Shown here: positions 11,606 through 22,872 of the stretch, piece by piece
Layout of the letters: every line of letters starts with the position of its first letter
Numbering within the stretch: position 1 is the first letter of the stretch
Source of the DNA: Clavulina sp. PMI_390
Taxonomy: Eukaryota; Basidiomycota; Agaricomycetes; Cantharellales; Hydnaceae
Direction of reading: 5' to 3'
NCBI GenBank assembly: GCA_015039315.1
Contig: WIDE01000025.1
Span: 362,905-426,904 of the forward strand
DNA length: 64,000 nucleotides
Position numbers and translations under genes: made by a program
The notes under the pieces: model-generated
Told to the model about the DNA's origin: nothing
The model's database searches: none
The model's input: only the letters and a program-made list of their open reading frames with translations

Positions 11606-12621
11606 TGGGGCTCTAGTAGCTAATGAGGGATAGGAGGGAAGGGGTGGACAACGGGAGTTGGGAGGACGGTTGGGGACAAGATGACTCGACGTGCGAGAGT
11701 CACTATACATCCATTTGAAAAGCAGAACTGAGCAGCAAAAAAAACCTCGGAAAACACCCTCTCTCCCCAATAGGGACTACGGATCGTACACGAAGGATCT
11801 ATCACGAACGGTTAGCGCTCGTGTTTGGAGCTTCCGGTTTCCGACTCTATCAGTCTGGCGACGTCATATATCTATCATATTCAGCAGCAATCAATAATTT
11901 AATATTGACTCAAACCCTTTCCTGAATCTATAAAAGGAAAAATATGATGAGGATTCAGTTGTCATGCAATCTGTCCGAATTGAAGACATGGAAGACAAGG
12001 GAAGAATCAAGGGGACAATAGATGCAGAAGTGAAACAGTAAGACTATAACATCTTATTACTGGAAAGATGGGTGTAAGTGATGTGAGTGCACTGACTCGA
12101 GTCAGTGGGACGACTGAGGGCTCTTGGCGTTTCCCACGGTCTCAATGAAGGGGGCTTCGTCCTCCTACCACATCGGCTCCACGGCTGCCTCCTTGCTTGG
12201 AGACCAGAGACCAGAGACATTACCCATCACACAACCAACATGTTACCACATTCATAAGTGATGATCAGTCCTAGCGCTCCCTTGCACCATCCTTGAGCTC
12301 TCCGACTTCTTGAATGTGTTGCGGGTCTTCCCCCTTTACCTTCAAGGCGTTTCCCCCACGAACTACGTCTCCATCGGCGTGCTCAGGCGACTAGGTCTAT
12401 ACCCTGACGGGATTGAAGCATTTCCGATGGGAAGTGAATCGTAAAACCTCTCATGTGGCGGACCAGACAGCGTTCCAAGCTGACGCAAATTCGTATGTGT
12501 TCCGCCCCGTGCCCAGTATCAATGCGGAGTACAACAAGATCGCATTCTTGACAATAGACCATAGCCTTATTTGTTATTTTGAAGAAATGAGATAGATCCT
12601 ACCAAATTCACAGTCGGTTGT
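11606..12621. other. Intergenic between methyltransferase A and MuiA-like copy 2
   Basis: No gene seen. Bases 11606-11800 are probably the promoter of methyltransferase A. A perfect 16-base palindrome ACTGACTCGAGTCAGT lies at 12091-12106. From about 12168 the sequence matches the 3' flank of MuiA-like copy 1. Confidence 0.45.
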
Positions 12622-14790
12622 TTAGGTTGCATCGACGAAACGAGTGCCAGGAGCACAAGTCACTTCGTAGGCTAGATGCAAATCCAAAGAATCCTTCAAG
12701 TCACTGACGATCCACTCAATCACCCCGTCACCTCGCGCCCCACCACTCCCTCCATCTTCTTCATCTTTCTGAGCCCAACGCGCAACCACGTTCTTCGAGA
12801 TCTGGTCCACCCACACCTGCTCCTTAATACTCGTCGTCGGGCTAACCTCCCTCGCTACAACACCCGTCACGGGGCCTAAGGCGCCCTCATTGGGCTGCGA
12901 GACTGTCACTTTGATGGTGGCGTCCTCACTCACGGGAGCACGATCTTGCACGACCAGTTTGGCAATCGCCGTGCTTGCGCGCGTGTTCTTGATCGTGATG
13001 CGTTGCTTGAACGCCGTCACTGTCGTCTTGGGATTGTTGCTGTTGAGGATAGAGGAGAGACCTTTCTTCCCCACGGTTGTTAAGACTTTACTCTGAGGGT
13101 GGTAGGTGATACGGACAGCAGGGTCGACGCCAAGAGAGCAGGTGAAGGATTCGGATGGGGAAACGTCTGGCACATTCGACTTGGCGACAAAATTGCCGTC
13201 TAGGAACACAGAGCTTGGACCTACCAGCACCACAAAGCAGAAATATGAATCCTCAATATGCCCCAACCAAGAAGTGCTGGTAAAAAGACATACCTCCAAT
13301 GAGCGTATACGAGCTCGCATTCTTGATTCGACACTGGAGGAACGCTGAAGGTAAGCTCCTCGGCACCGTGATCCACTCCAGCTCGGCACTAAAGTCAATA
13401 TTTGCGATAGAGACCTTGTGGCTTTTCCCATCACTCGGGATGTTGGATAATCCTTCGATGGAGAAAGTAGAGCTGATTGTTCCATCATTGACGTGAATCT
13501 TGGGCCCGGCGTCAAACCGTGCCGCTGCGCCCCCTGCCGCGGCCGCAAGACCCTCTACAAGGCTGTGTTCATGATGCCTTCGCGTCGGACTCCTACTCCT
13601 GCTCCAACTCCTGCTGCGTCTACGCGGGCTCCGGCTGCGATGACGGCTTGGGGTTCGGCTACGATGAAGGTGTCCGCGGTCCGAACGCCAACTCGGACTC
13701 CTGCTCCTATACCTGGGACTCGCAATGTTGATCACCGTAGGCGGGAGCTGGTTGCCCCGACCGCTATGCCTGAGAGATGGTTTCCACGCAGTGATATACC
13801 AGGGTTGAACTTTGGGGATGACGGTCCCAAGCATCGGAGACGCAGTAGACAAAGTGAGAGTCACGTCCTCCCAGTTCTCCCCCGTCGACTGAGTGATACT
13901 AGCACGGTATTGGAGTCTCACTGTGGGCCCGCCAATCTCGGCCAGTTTGCTGTATCTTGGGGCCTCCGAGAGATCAGCGCGGATGTCGTACAGGCTGAAC
14001 CAAGACGCGCGTGTCACGGCTAGCGAGAACAAATCCCGTTTATTAGAGCGATATTCGGATCAATAAACGTTATCAAACTCACCATACGACACTATCAGAT
14101 CGATTGGACCGGCCTCTTTCGCTAGAAGGACGACGGTCACCCCAGATCGTAGCAGAGGAGGAACGGCCTCCTCCTTGACACTCAGTCCGGCGATTTTATC
14201 CTCTAACTCCTTGATATCTTCTTCGAGCTTTTGTTTTTGTTCCCATAGCTGCGTATCCCTCTCCAAGTTCATGTCCATGAACGAGGCAAGCTGGTCACTA
14301 GAGACCCCCTGGATCCTCCCAGCACGCAAGCTATGGGAGTAGTCCTTCAGGAGCGCGTGGTTTCGTTCGACGGCCTTGACGCGCACTCCCAGTGTGGTCT
14401 TTTGCTTTTCGAGCGCCTTGGTCTCCGGCGTGTCGACCTTGGTGGGAACATATGTGTACGTGGCAGGAGCAGAGTACACCACATCGAAGACGGTGAGGTC
14501 TTGCGACCGGCTTCTTGTCTCAGCCTGAACGCGGATAGAATCACCATCAAGGACGGATGAGAGGCATTTGATAGCGACACTGTTTTGACCGGACTAAAAG
14601 GAGTCGTCAACGGGATGATCCCAGGAAATCAAGTGTCATCATGACAGCAGACGATAAAGGATTCAGGAATCTAGCGGACCTGCACGTTTATCGGAAATCG
14701 GCGCTGTACGATGGCGCGGTCCAATGGATACACCGTCACGCCAGCGATCGAATAATCTCTGGCATCAAGCTCGATCTCAGCACTGGCCAT
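12622..14790 (-). CDS. MuiA-like DUF4140/DUF4139 protein with RS-rich insert, copy 2
   Basis: Four exons: 14680-14790, 14083-14593, 13294-14019 and 12622-13220, giving 648 residues. Exons 1, 2 and 4 have exactly the lengths of copy 1; exon 3 is 18 bases longer, the difference falling in the RS-rich insert, which here reads RHRSRSPRRRSRSWSRSRSP. DUF4140, a coiled coil, and DUF4139 (VTRASWFSLYDIRADL onward) are all intact, and the end RFVDAT is the same. Divergence from copy 1 is mostly substitutions in introns and in the insert, so both copies look under constraint. The role of the family is unknown. The same 20-base-spaced triple repeat stands upstream. Confidence 0.88.
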
Positions 14791-15384
14791 TATAGAGGTG
14801 GTAATTGACGTTAGAGCTCGGAGAACACGACTTGTCCGTGAAGAGAGCAGTAGAGGATGAAAAAGTTTCTGTCTACCGCCTCAGTAATCTGATGCATATT
14901 TATGGACCGGAGTCTAGGGTGGTCGAATAATGACTCATGGGTGGTTTGGACACAGGAAGTACAGTAATGGTGATGAGATAAAGTTGAGAAGCTGGCTCGT
15001 CAGGAGTACAGTTCGATGATCAGGAGTAAACTTACTTGGTCAGGAGCATTCATCTTAAATCATATTTGGTGGGAAAGTCAGGTGTAGACTTTGGCTGCAG
15101 TTGACGTGAAGTTTGGAACCGCGCTCAATTCATTTGACTGGCTGGTTCTCTCATACACACGTGTTATCGATGCCATTTCTCCTATTCGGAGAGAACGTGG
15201 TGAGTTAGCGCGCCAAACCTGCACACAAGCAGCATAATCATTACTAGTGAGAATACAAATCTCGATCTAGCTCTCACGCTTTGGGCGTGGGGAGAGATTG
15301 CATCTACCGCGATATTCACTAGGCACACCTCCAACTGTACGTAACTGGGTATCCATTCTTGTATGCATACAAGTTTGATCCTGG
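14791..15384. promoter_or_regulatory. Duplicated MuiA-like promoter with TCAGGAGT repeats (15000, 15020, 15040)
   Basis: Bases up to about 15215 align with the promoter of MuiA-like copy 1. TCAGGAGT begins at 15000 and 15020 and TCAGGAGC at 15040, again exactly 20 bases apart and about 210-257 bases from the ATG. CACGTG follows near 15160. From 15215 to the methyltransferase B stop the sequence is unrelated to copy 1 and shows no gene. Confidence 0.5.
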
Positions 15385-16372
15385 CTACTTCTTCAGAATA
15401 TACATGTAGCCGTCATACCCCTTCTCGCCTGCTAATCCCATCGTAGTCGCCTCTACCTCATCATCCTCCTTCAGCACTTGAAGAAGTTTCCTAACACCTT
15501 CTACATTATCATCGACATAATCGGTGTTAGCTACCCTTCCGTTCCTAACCACATTGTCGATAATCTATTAAGACGAAAACGTTATGTCATTTCAGAGTTC
15601 ATCGGATGCGGGCCAGAGATAGATTGCGCGTCTGGAAACAACAACTCACAATGACACCACCTTTCTTTACCAGCCGCTTGGCTTCGGCAAAGTAGATCGG
15701 GTTTGAGGGCTTGTCCGCATCGACAAAGATAAAGTCGAATGGCGGATCGGCCTCGAGCTTCTTCATCGAGTCTCCGCCAGGCCCCACAATCACCTCGATC
15801 TTGGACGCAAAGCCCGCTCTCTCGAAGTTCTGGCGGGCAACCTGTGGATCGAGAGTGCCATATTTGAAATACGAACATCAGTAGCTATTCGTCCATGACG
15901 TCAAGGGAGCATGTGATATGTGATAGAGAAGCACAGACCTCAGCGTGGTGTTGAGATATCTCGAGGGTAATGATTTGCCCATCGGCAGGGAGACCCTGAG
16001 CCATCCAGATCGTCGAGTACCTAAGAGTCAAAGCGGGTGGAATAACGGATAAGGTCAATACTTGGAAGAGGGAAATGAGTCACACTACAGAACAATGAAC
16101 GATGCGTACCCGCCGAGCGTGCCGACCTCTAGGACCTTCTTGGCACCTAGCGACTGTACAAGCAACTTTAGGAATTTTCCCTGAGCTGTGCTCACAGCGA
16201 TCGAAGGGAGGCCAGACTTCTCGCTATGTTCGAGCGCTGCTTGGAGCGCCTCATCGGGACGAATGAGGAACGAGTTGTGGTACTCGTCCGATCGGGCCCA
16301 GTCTGCCAAGGTCGTAGGCGCAAAGTTCCTCTTCGGATTAGCGTCACGGGGAAGGGGGGCTTCGGTAGTCAT
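15385..16372 (-). CDS. Cation-dependent O-methyltransferase B (caffeoyl-CoA OMT type)
   Basis: Four exons: 16110-16372, 15939-16020, 15650-15841 and 15385-15564, giving 238 residues. Exons 2 to 4 have exactly the lengths of methyltransferase A (82, 192, 180); exon 1 is 18 bases longer. Motif I reads LEVGTLGGYSTIW; the metal ligands are kept (FVDADKPSN with Asp156 and Asp158, then IIDN with Asp182 and Asn183). It ends GYMYILKK. It is a SAM-dependent O-methyltransferase on an unknown catechol-like substrate. It stands upstream of MuiA-like copy 2 with no partner in the first cassette, so it is either a third methyltransferase copy or the survivor of an original MuiA-OMT arrangement. Confidence 0.93.
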
Positions 16373-17066
16373 GGTGCGATGAGAGATGAAGAATCTGGAG
16401 GATCGACTCGAATCGTGGGCGAGAGGTAAGGGGAAGAAGAAGCTACGAGCACAAATAGCGCTATATATAGAGCTTGTCTTGGATCTAAATCAAGTGGATC
16501 TCAGCTTATCAGATAATCTTATTGATTGTCCACATGTGCACGTACTGTAAGCTTTGGCGACTGCGGGTCAGTGGTGAATGACGAAAGCTCGTTATCAGAC
16601 TTCGCATGGTCACGAGACGCAAGGTGGAGAAAATAATTAGCCTCGATAGCCTCACAATGGTGCAGTCCCACTATGGCTGGGAGGCACTCGTTGTAACACT
16701 GGCAAGCGAGATGGTGGGCTGTATCATGTGCAGACGAAGGGAGGGTGCACGGATGATGGTTTCGAGGATTCCCACGGCGTCATTGCGCCATGCAAATCCT
16801 CATCTCATGGGAAGATATTTTTGGTCGTAGAGCATCTTAACAGGAGCCGGGTTCGGTACGGTAGAGGCCGGCGAGGGATAGTTTTTTTCTGTTCCCCATG
16901 GAGAGAAGTCGAAGGATGTCATCCCATAGAATAGTAACAGTAAAGCAATACAACGTAATGAACAACGAAATATGTGACCCTGTACAACTAAGAATGGAAG
17001 AGATTGAACGTCACTACTACAAGTTATTGGATCGTAGAACAGGCATACTTACGACACTAACTAACA
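16373..17066. promoter_or_regulatory. Intergenic with TATATATA box of methyltransferase B (16462-16469)
   Basis: CTATATATAG at 16461-16470 lies about 90 bases before the ATG at 16372, a usual place for a fungal TATA box. The remaining bases to 17066 show no gene. Confidence 0.5.
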
Positions 17067-17802
17067 TCACAGCCGGGCGTCAACTGCTTGGGATGAAGAC
17101 TCCTTCTCCAGCGATCCTGACACAGTTCCTGTGACATGGCGCGCAAGAGCTTCGACTTTTTCATCTAACACCATTGCGGCATCCCGCAGCGCCTTCTCGT
17201 CGGCCGGATTGGTCAATGCCCCAATGGCGATTTGCGAGCTAGGAATGATATAGCACACGCTTGAGCCACCATTCGGTTCTTCATTGACGGAGAATCGGAA
17301 CGGCACGTGGAGAGCAGAGTTGATGTCGTGTTTTAGCATCGTGAGGGCGATGAGGGGATTGCCAATCACGTAGGTCATGGTCTGAGGGACATCCTCCTTG
17401 GGCAAGTACATGGGGAGCCAGATGGAGTGGCGAAAGTGATTGAAGAGCCTAAACGGGTGCAATAGTAGTTTGCAGTAGCAAAGATCAAGTGACACAACGA
17501 TGATAATGATAACAAGTTGGGTTCAGCATTCATCGTTGGGGAAAGACACGGATTATCGTGGTCGTCAAGAGATAGACTTACATGAAACCAAACGGCCCAC
17601 AGCGCGAAGCAACGAGACGTTCAAAACCGGCAGTGTCCCGAGCTCGTGCAAACGGCGGAAAGGCCTGCCCGAATGGATTCCCCGGCGTGAAGGAATCAGC
17701 CTTGATCGCCTCCCGTAACTTTGCATTCGTCTCTTTCCATGGCTGTGGAGACCGGATCGTGACACGCACACCAGTGAATAACTCGCGAGTAGTCGACGAC
17801 AT
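17067..17802 (-). CDS. Cytosolic DUF302-like (TT1751-like fold) protein 1
   Basis: Two exons, 17582-17802 and 17067-17448, giving 200 residues. The core pattern is YVIGNPLIALTMLKHD, then ALHVPFRFSVNEE, then PSSQIAIGAL and a closing helix with LDEKVEALARHVTG. It matches the small alpha/beta DUF302 fold (a GNP-x-A helix, a lipid- or ligand-facing strand with LxVP, and a C-terminal helix). No signal peptide, so probably cytosolic. A paralogue with the same single intron position (AT|G at the Met-Leu-Phe junction) is at 42554-43272; three secreted relatives are at 25404-29710. DUF302 proteins have no established biochemical role. The family call rests on pattern recognition and should be confirmed by profile search. 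Confidence 0.75.
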
Positions 17803-18840
17803 GCAAAGAGAGTGTGATGGTTGTGGTTATAATGCGGAGATGGGCGGGCGAGGGATGTGTACGGCGGAGGTCACGATAGACAGTCTCAAGTCTGGGGGCT
17901 TTTATCACACCGTGGCAACAGCGTGTGCTAACCGTGGCCCCGACCAAGATTTGCCTAGCATTAGCCCGACTGTCTCGGACCTGGTCCCTTGCCACTGATT
18001 AATACTGAACAACTGTCAATGGTGAGTGCGGATGTTCACAGATCGTCAGTTACTCTAATAGGTCAATTAGGAAGCTCAGCTGACGGCTCAAGGGAGTTCG
18101 GCGCTTATTATGTGTACATTTATTTGCCTCCACTCTGCTTTCTCCACACTCCCCACTGACAGAGTCTTGGAAGTAGACTGGTCCATACCCCGTCTACCTT
18201 TATTGTATGAAATGTAGAATTAATATGGTACTGGTGCTATAGATAGTGCCACGGCCAGCTTACAACCCATCGTGCAATCATCAATCGCTCAGTTGGCATC
18301 AGCCGACGGGTAGCTCGCGATCAGAGGTCTCAGAGCTTGATGGGATGAAGGACTTTCGTCATATCACCCTTCATTAATCTAGTATTACAACCTCAGAAGT
18401 TTGAAAGCGCACAGGAAATGAGCCAAATACGAATTCGCGATTTGCCCACATCATACCCGAATTAGGAAGCTTAGCGAGGATGGTGTTCGACATCGAACAC
18501 ACATATGAAAACTACACTTTATTCAGGGGGCGAGTAGGGTCAATCACCCTCTCGGGGTAAGGAGAGGGGAGTAGACATATGGTGGATATTTGTGAATAAG
18601 CAGGCGCAACTCCTAGGAGGAAAATCAGAAGAGGTCTCGACGTCGATTGGCCAATCTTTTTGCATCCGCCAAGCGGCAGGCTCGGACCATGCCAAAGATA
18701 ACAAACGCAAGGTCCGGACGGTAATTTCTCGGCGAAGGACAAGCAGACGTCATTTTGGAGGCACGTACAAGCCGCTCCACCATTGCAAACGATCAATACA
18801 TGCACGTGGCGTCTAACTAAGCCCATATTTGGGCTTGAGA
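17803..18840. other. Intergenic, no gene seen
   Basis: Separates two minus-strand genes. It should hold the promoter of the DUF302-like gene and the 3' region of DRS1. Only short chance frames are present. Confidence 0.4.
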
Positions 18841-21800
18841 TCATCGACGACCCTTCCCGCCCTTCCCTCCAGCTTTGCCTTTCCCACTTTTCTTGCCACC
18901 CAAAATCCCACCATCGCCTTTCTTAGCGCGCATGCCCTCGGAAGACGAAGCACCCTTCCGCGCCCCCATCTCCGCCTTGAACTTGGACTCTTTACCAAGC
19001 ACTCTCCCCTTGGCGCTCGAGTGGCCCACCTTCCTACCACCGGCCGCGTCCTTTTTGTTCTTGCCCTTCGCTTTGGCCTTCTTCCCGAACGTTGGCGGAG
19101 GAGCGTCGTCTCCGATTTTCGGCGGGCGTTGGGCTTTCTTCGCGGCGCGGATCGACGATGCAACGGCACCCTTGTCGTTGTACTCCTTGTCCGCTTCGAG
19201 AAGCATCCTACGGCGCTTGATACGACGAGAAAGCCCATCGTATTTACCACGTTTGGGAGCATTGGGATCCGCGGAGGCGCCTTTCCCTTTTGCAGAGCCT
19301 GGAGTAGCCGCAGCAGCAAGGTACTCTTGCTTGCTGAGGTCTAGAAGCACGTTGTTCAGTCCACGTGTCAGCCCAGAACGTGGGGTATTGCGAGGGATGA
19401 CACATACTTTGAGCTTCGGCTTTTCCCTTCTCGGTAGTGAACCAAGTCTTCTTTGGTCGCGAGAAAATCTCGTCTTCATGCTCAAGGATATTTTGCCCTT
19501 TCTTGATCTCCATCTCGCCTTTCCTAATCTACAGTCCGAAGAAATGAAATCGTCAGAATTGATAAGCAAGATAGGAATGAGAAGGGCTTTATACGCTTAC
19601 CTCCTTTTCCAACTTCTCCTCTTCAAGGACAGCACTAATCTCGTCCTTGACCGCTGCTAGCTGCTCCATCATCTTCTTCACTGCGTCATCAGGCACGAGA
19701 CGATGCCGTATGCTGTCATCAGCGCCTTCTGTCCGCGATGAGCGCTTGATGACAGCCTTGAGCATGGTCCGATCAGCCTCGCCAACCAATGAGATAGCAC
19801 TGATCGAGAAAGCACGAGCAGATATGATTTAGCGGGATGGCAGATGACGAATCGGGAAAAGGTCACTCACCGACCCTTTGCACCAGCACGTGCGGTACGA
19901 CCGACACGGTGAAGATACAACTCGATTTGAGCGGGCATGTCGTAATTGATGACGGATTCAATGCCTTTGATATCAAGACCTCGAGAGGCGACATCTGTGC
20001 AAAGAAGATAATCCGCATCGCCGGCTCGGAACTTCTCGAGGGCTTGGAGACGCTGTGTGTCACCAATTAGATAACGGCACCATAAAAAGAAGGCATTTGG
20101 TATGTCAAGAATGGATTAGGGGTCAAATATCAGCCAGTCCGCGGAGCTTCGGAGAAGGAAGAAAAGCAGAGAAATGTCCGACGAGAGCCAAAATACGGAC
20201 CTGTTCTTGTGTCAAATCTCCATGTAGCTCGGCCGCACGCAGCCCCAATACACCAAACACCACTCTCATCTGATGTGCCAACTTTTTGCTCCGCAAGAAT
20301 ACGATAACGCCCCTCCTCGCAGTGCGCACGCAAAGCGTCAGCAGGATGGCCTGCCTCTCCGCCTCGCGCTTGACACGGACAAACTCCTGCGTTAGCCCTC
20401 TCGCAAGAGACTTTTTCGGATCCACGAAGAGGCGCACAGGGCGCTGCATCGAGAGTTTTACCAGGCGATCGACAGAGTCAGAGATCGTCGCACTGAAAAG
20501 CATTGTCTGCCGCCCGCTGCCGCCTTCGCCACCGGAACCGCCGCCAGAGGATGGACACGCGCGGATGATCTCTTCGAGCTCGGCGGCAAATCCATCCGAC
20601 AACATTCGATCGGCTTCATCAAGGATTAGGATATCAAGCGCATTAAGGGAGAAGGAAGGGGTATTTTGGAGGTGGTCAATCAATCGGCCAGGGGTAGCGA
20701 TGAGTATGTCGGGTCGTGCGCGCAGTGTGGCTTCTTGCGCCTTGGACGACAGACCACCTATATGGGGTAGAGAATGAGTGCTACTTTAGCGGAAAATGTA
20801 CATCGCGAGTGAGAAGAATTGATACGAACCGACGATGACACCAAAGGTGATATCTGTAAACCTTGCAAGTGCTCTTCCAACGTCTGCGCATTGTACCGCC
20901 AACTCTCTCGTTGGAACTAGGACGAGCACTCGAATTTCTCCCCCGCGTCCATGCTTGCCAGCCTTCCGCTCGCGATACATCAGTCGCTCGAGTGTGGGGA
21001 TTAGGAAAGCTAACGTCTTTCCTGAACCGGTAGTGGCGCTACCGAGCACATCTTGGCCTGCAAGAGCAAGTGGTATCGCGCGTGATTGAATGGGTGTGGG
21101 AGTGCTGAGGGACATGGCAGTGAGGGCGCGGATGAGGGGGCGAGAAAGGTTGAGGGACGCGAAGGATGACGTAGATTTGTCTTTGGAGGAATTTTGAGGA
21201 GGAGCTGGCTCGCTTGCAAAGAATGCTTCTTTAGCAGCCCGTTGCGATGCGGTTGAAGATGCTGAGGACACTGATGATGCGTCACCGTCCTCATCGTCAT
21301 CTTCAACCTCGTCGTCGTCGGTGTCCTCCTGCTCACTACCATCAACATCGTCAAGCTCTTCGTCGGAGCCAAGTTCAGCATCGCTTGCTAGCGGATCTAC
21401 ATCATTGTCTTCACCATCCAAGTCTTCGTCCTCTGAGTCGGCGTTTGCACCAAAGCCTAACGATATCCAGAAAACTCATCTCAGCACTCAGATTTATCGC
21501 AGCAACACACATGCAGCCTACCTTCATCATCATCAGAAAGCTCTAAATCGACATCATCGACAACTTCATCGTCTTCACCGCCACCGAGCTCCATCTCAAC
21601 ATCTTCCTCCACGCGTTTTCGTTTCTTCAATAAAGAACTTGAGAGCTTAGGATTATCTTTCCTCCTGCGTTCAATAATATCGTCGACAGATATAGGTGCC
21701 TGAGTAGATAGAATGATAAGAAATGATATGAATAATCCAAATGTAGAATGAAATGGTCTGCTGTGTAGCCAATACGGAAGTATGCGACTTACAGGTCTGG

Positions 21801-22200
21801 TCCCTGTCCGAACTTCGTCCTCACCTGCAGCGGTGACGCCGAATTCTTCCTCGTCTAGGAAGCCGTTGAATCCTAGACCGCCGAGGCCTCTTCCAGGGCC
21901 ACCGCTGAGATCGAAGTTGAATGAGGGATCGATAGCTGGGGCTGCTGCATCTTCACCCTCTTCCGCGTCATCGTCGTCTAGCGAGACCTTCTTCGGCTTC
22001 TTTTTCTTAGTTTTTTCAGAGGAGGACGATTTGGATTGGTTTTTTGACCTCTCAGCTTTCTTGCTAGATGAAGAAGCAGAGGTAGAGGATGGGCCAGCTT
22101 CAGGATGATCAGCTGCGAACTCTAGTTCAATATCATCTCCTTCTCCATCAGTATCCGCTTCGCTAGCAGAGTCGAGAGTATAGACAAAGTCAGACGGCAT
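18841..22200 (-). CDS. DRS1: ATP-dependent RNA helicase DRS1 (DDX27), 60S ribosome biogenesis
   Basis: Eight exons: 21793-22200, 21522-21699, 20830-21456, 20201-20757, 19871-20052, 19601-19799, 19408-19528 and 18841-19340, joining to 923 residues. A long acidic and Lys-rich N-terminus (about 1-290) with nuclear-localisation-like KKKKPKK precedes a full DEAD-box core: Q motif, ATTGSGKT (336-343), [17 protein letters not shown] (451-454), SAT, ASRGLD and [10 protein letters not shown] (638-647). After the core come the DRS1-typical [11 protein letters not shown] segment and a basic Gly/Lys-rich tail ending GGKGGKGRR. Drs1 acts in the nucleolus in assembly of pre-60S particles and 27S/25S rRNA maturation. 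It is the only clear single-copy housekeeping gene here. Very high confidence in identity; splice sites are all consistent in phase. Confidence 0.96.
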
Positions 22201-22872
22201 GTCTTGTTGGTAGCAATGGAAGTAACTGCAGCGAGCAAAGTGCGAGCAAGTAGCCGATGCGTAGTGTTGTCTAGCAAGGTGACAGCTTTGCTACTGCGCA
22301 CACCAGGTTTAATGTGCTGAGATTGTGCGCCGATGTGTGAAGTATACTGGTCGCTGGTCAACAGGGAGAGAATCCAGATTCAAGCGTCCGAGGCTGCCAA
22401 AATTTCGTCGGTGCCGAGTGGCTGTGCCGCGACGCGATTGGCTCGCTGATTGGCTCGCTGCTCGGGGTTGCGATAAGGAACTGGGAGTGGATCGGCATAG
22501 TATTGAGTACGTTAGATTTGTGAATAGAGAGTGTCTCTCGCAACTGTGTTGTCTCAGTTCTAGCTTGTTACTGCCAACTCGCACATGATCGATGTCACAC
22601 ACACACACTGGCACACCTTGCCATCGAGAATTTTGAAGCATGGAGGAAATTTCTAGATAATGCGTAATTATGGGACACGAAAGCTGGAATACAACGTGTT
22701 GGACAATGGGTAGATGCAGCAAAGATACAGTGATCATACGAGGACAAACAGTCTAAGAGAAAATTGGAGAAAGCATTCCATGAGAGTTCTGAGATAACGC
22801 ATTGAGGTTGGACACATTGGATCACCAATCGAAGAAAAGTGAACGAAAAACAGGTAACTCCACTGGCTCTTT
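22201..22872. other. Intergenic between DRS1 start and SYLF-1 stop
   Basis: No gene seen. Probably the DRS1 promoter. A CACACACACAC run near 22596 is a simple repeat. Confidence 0.4.
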
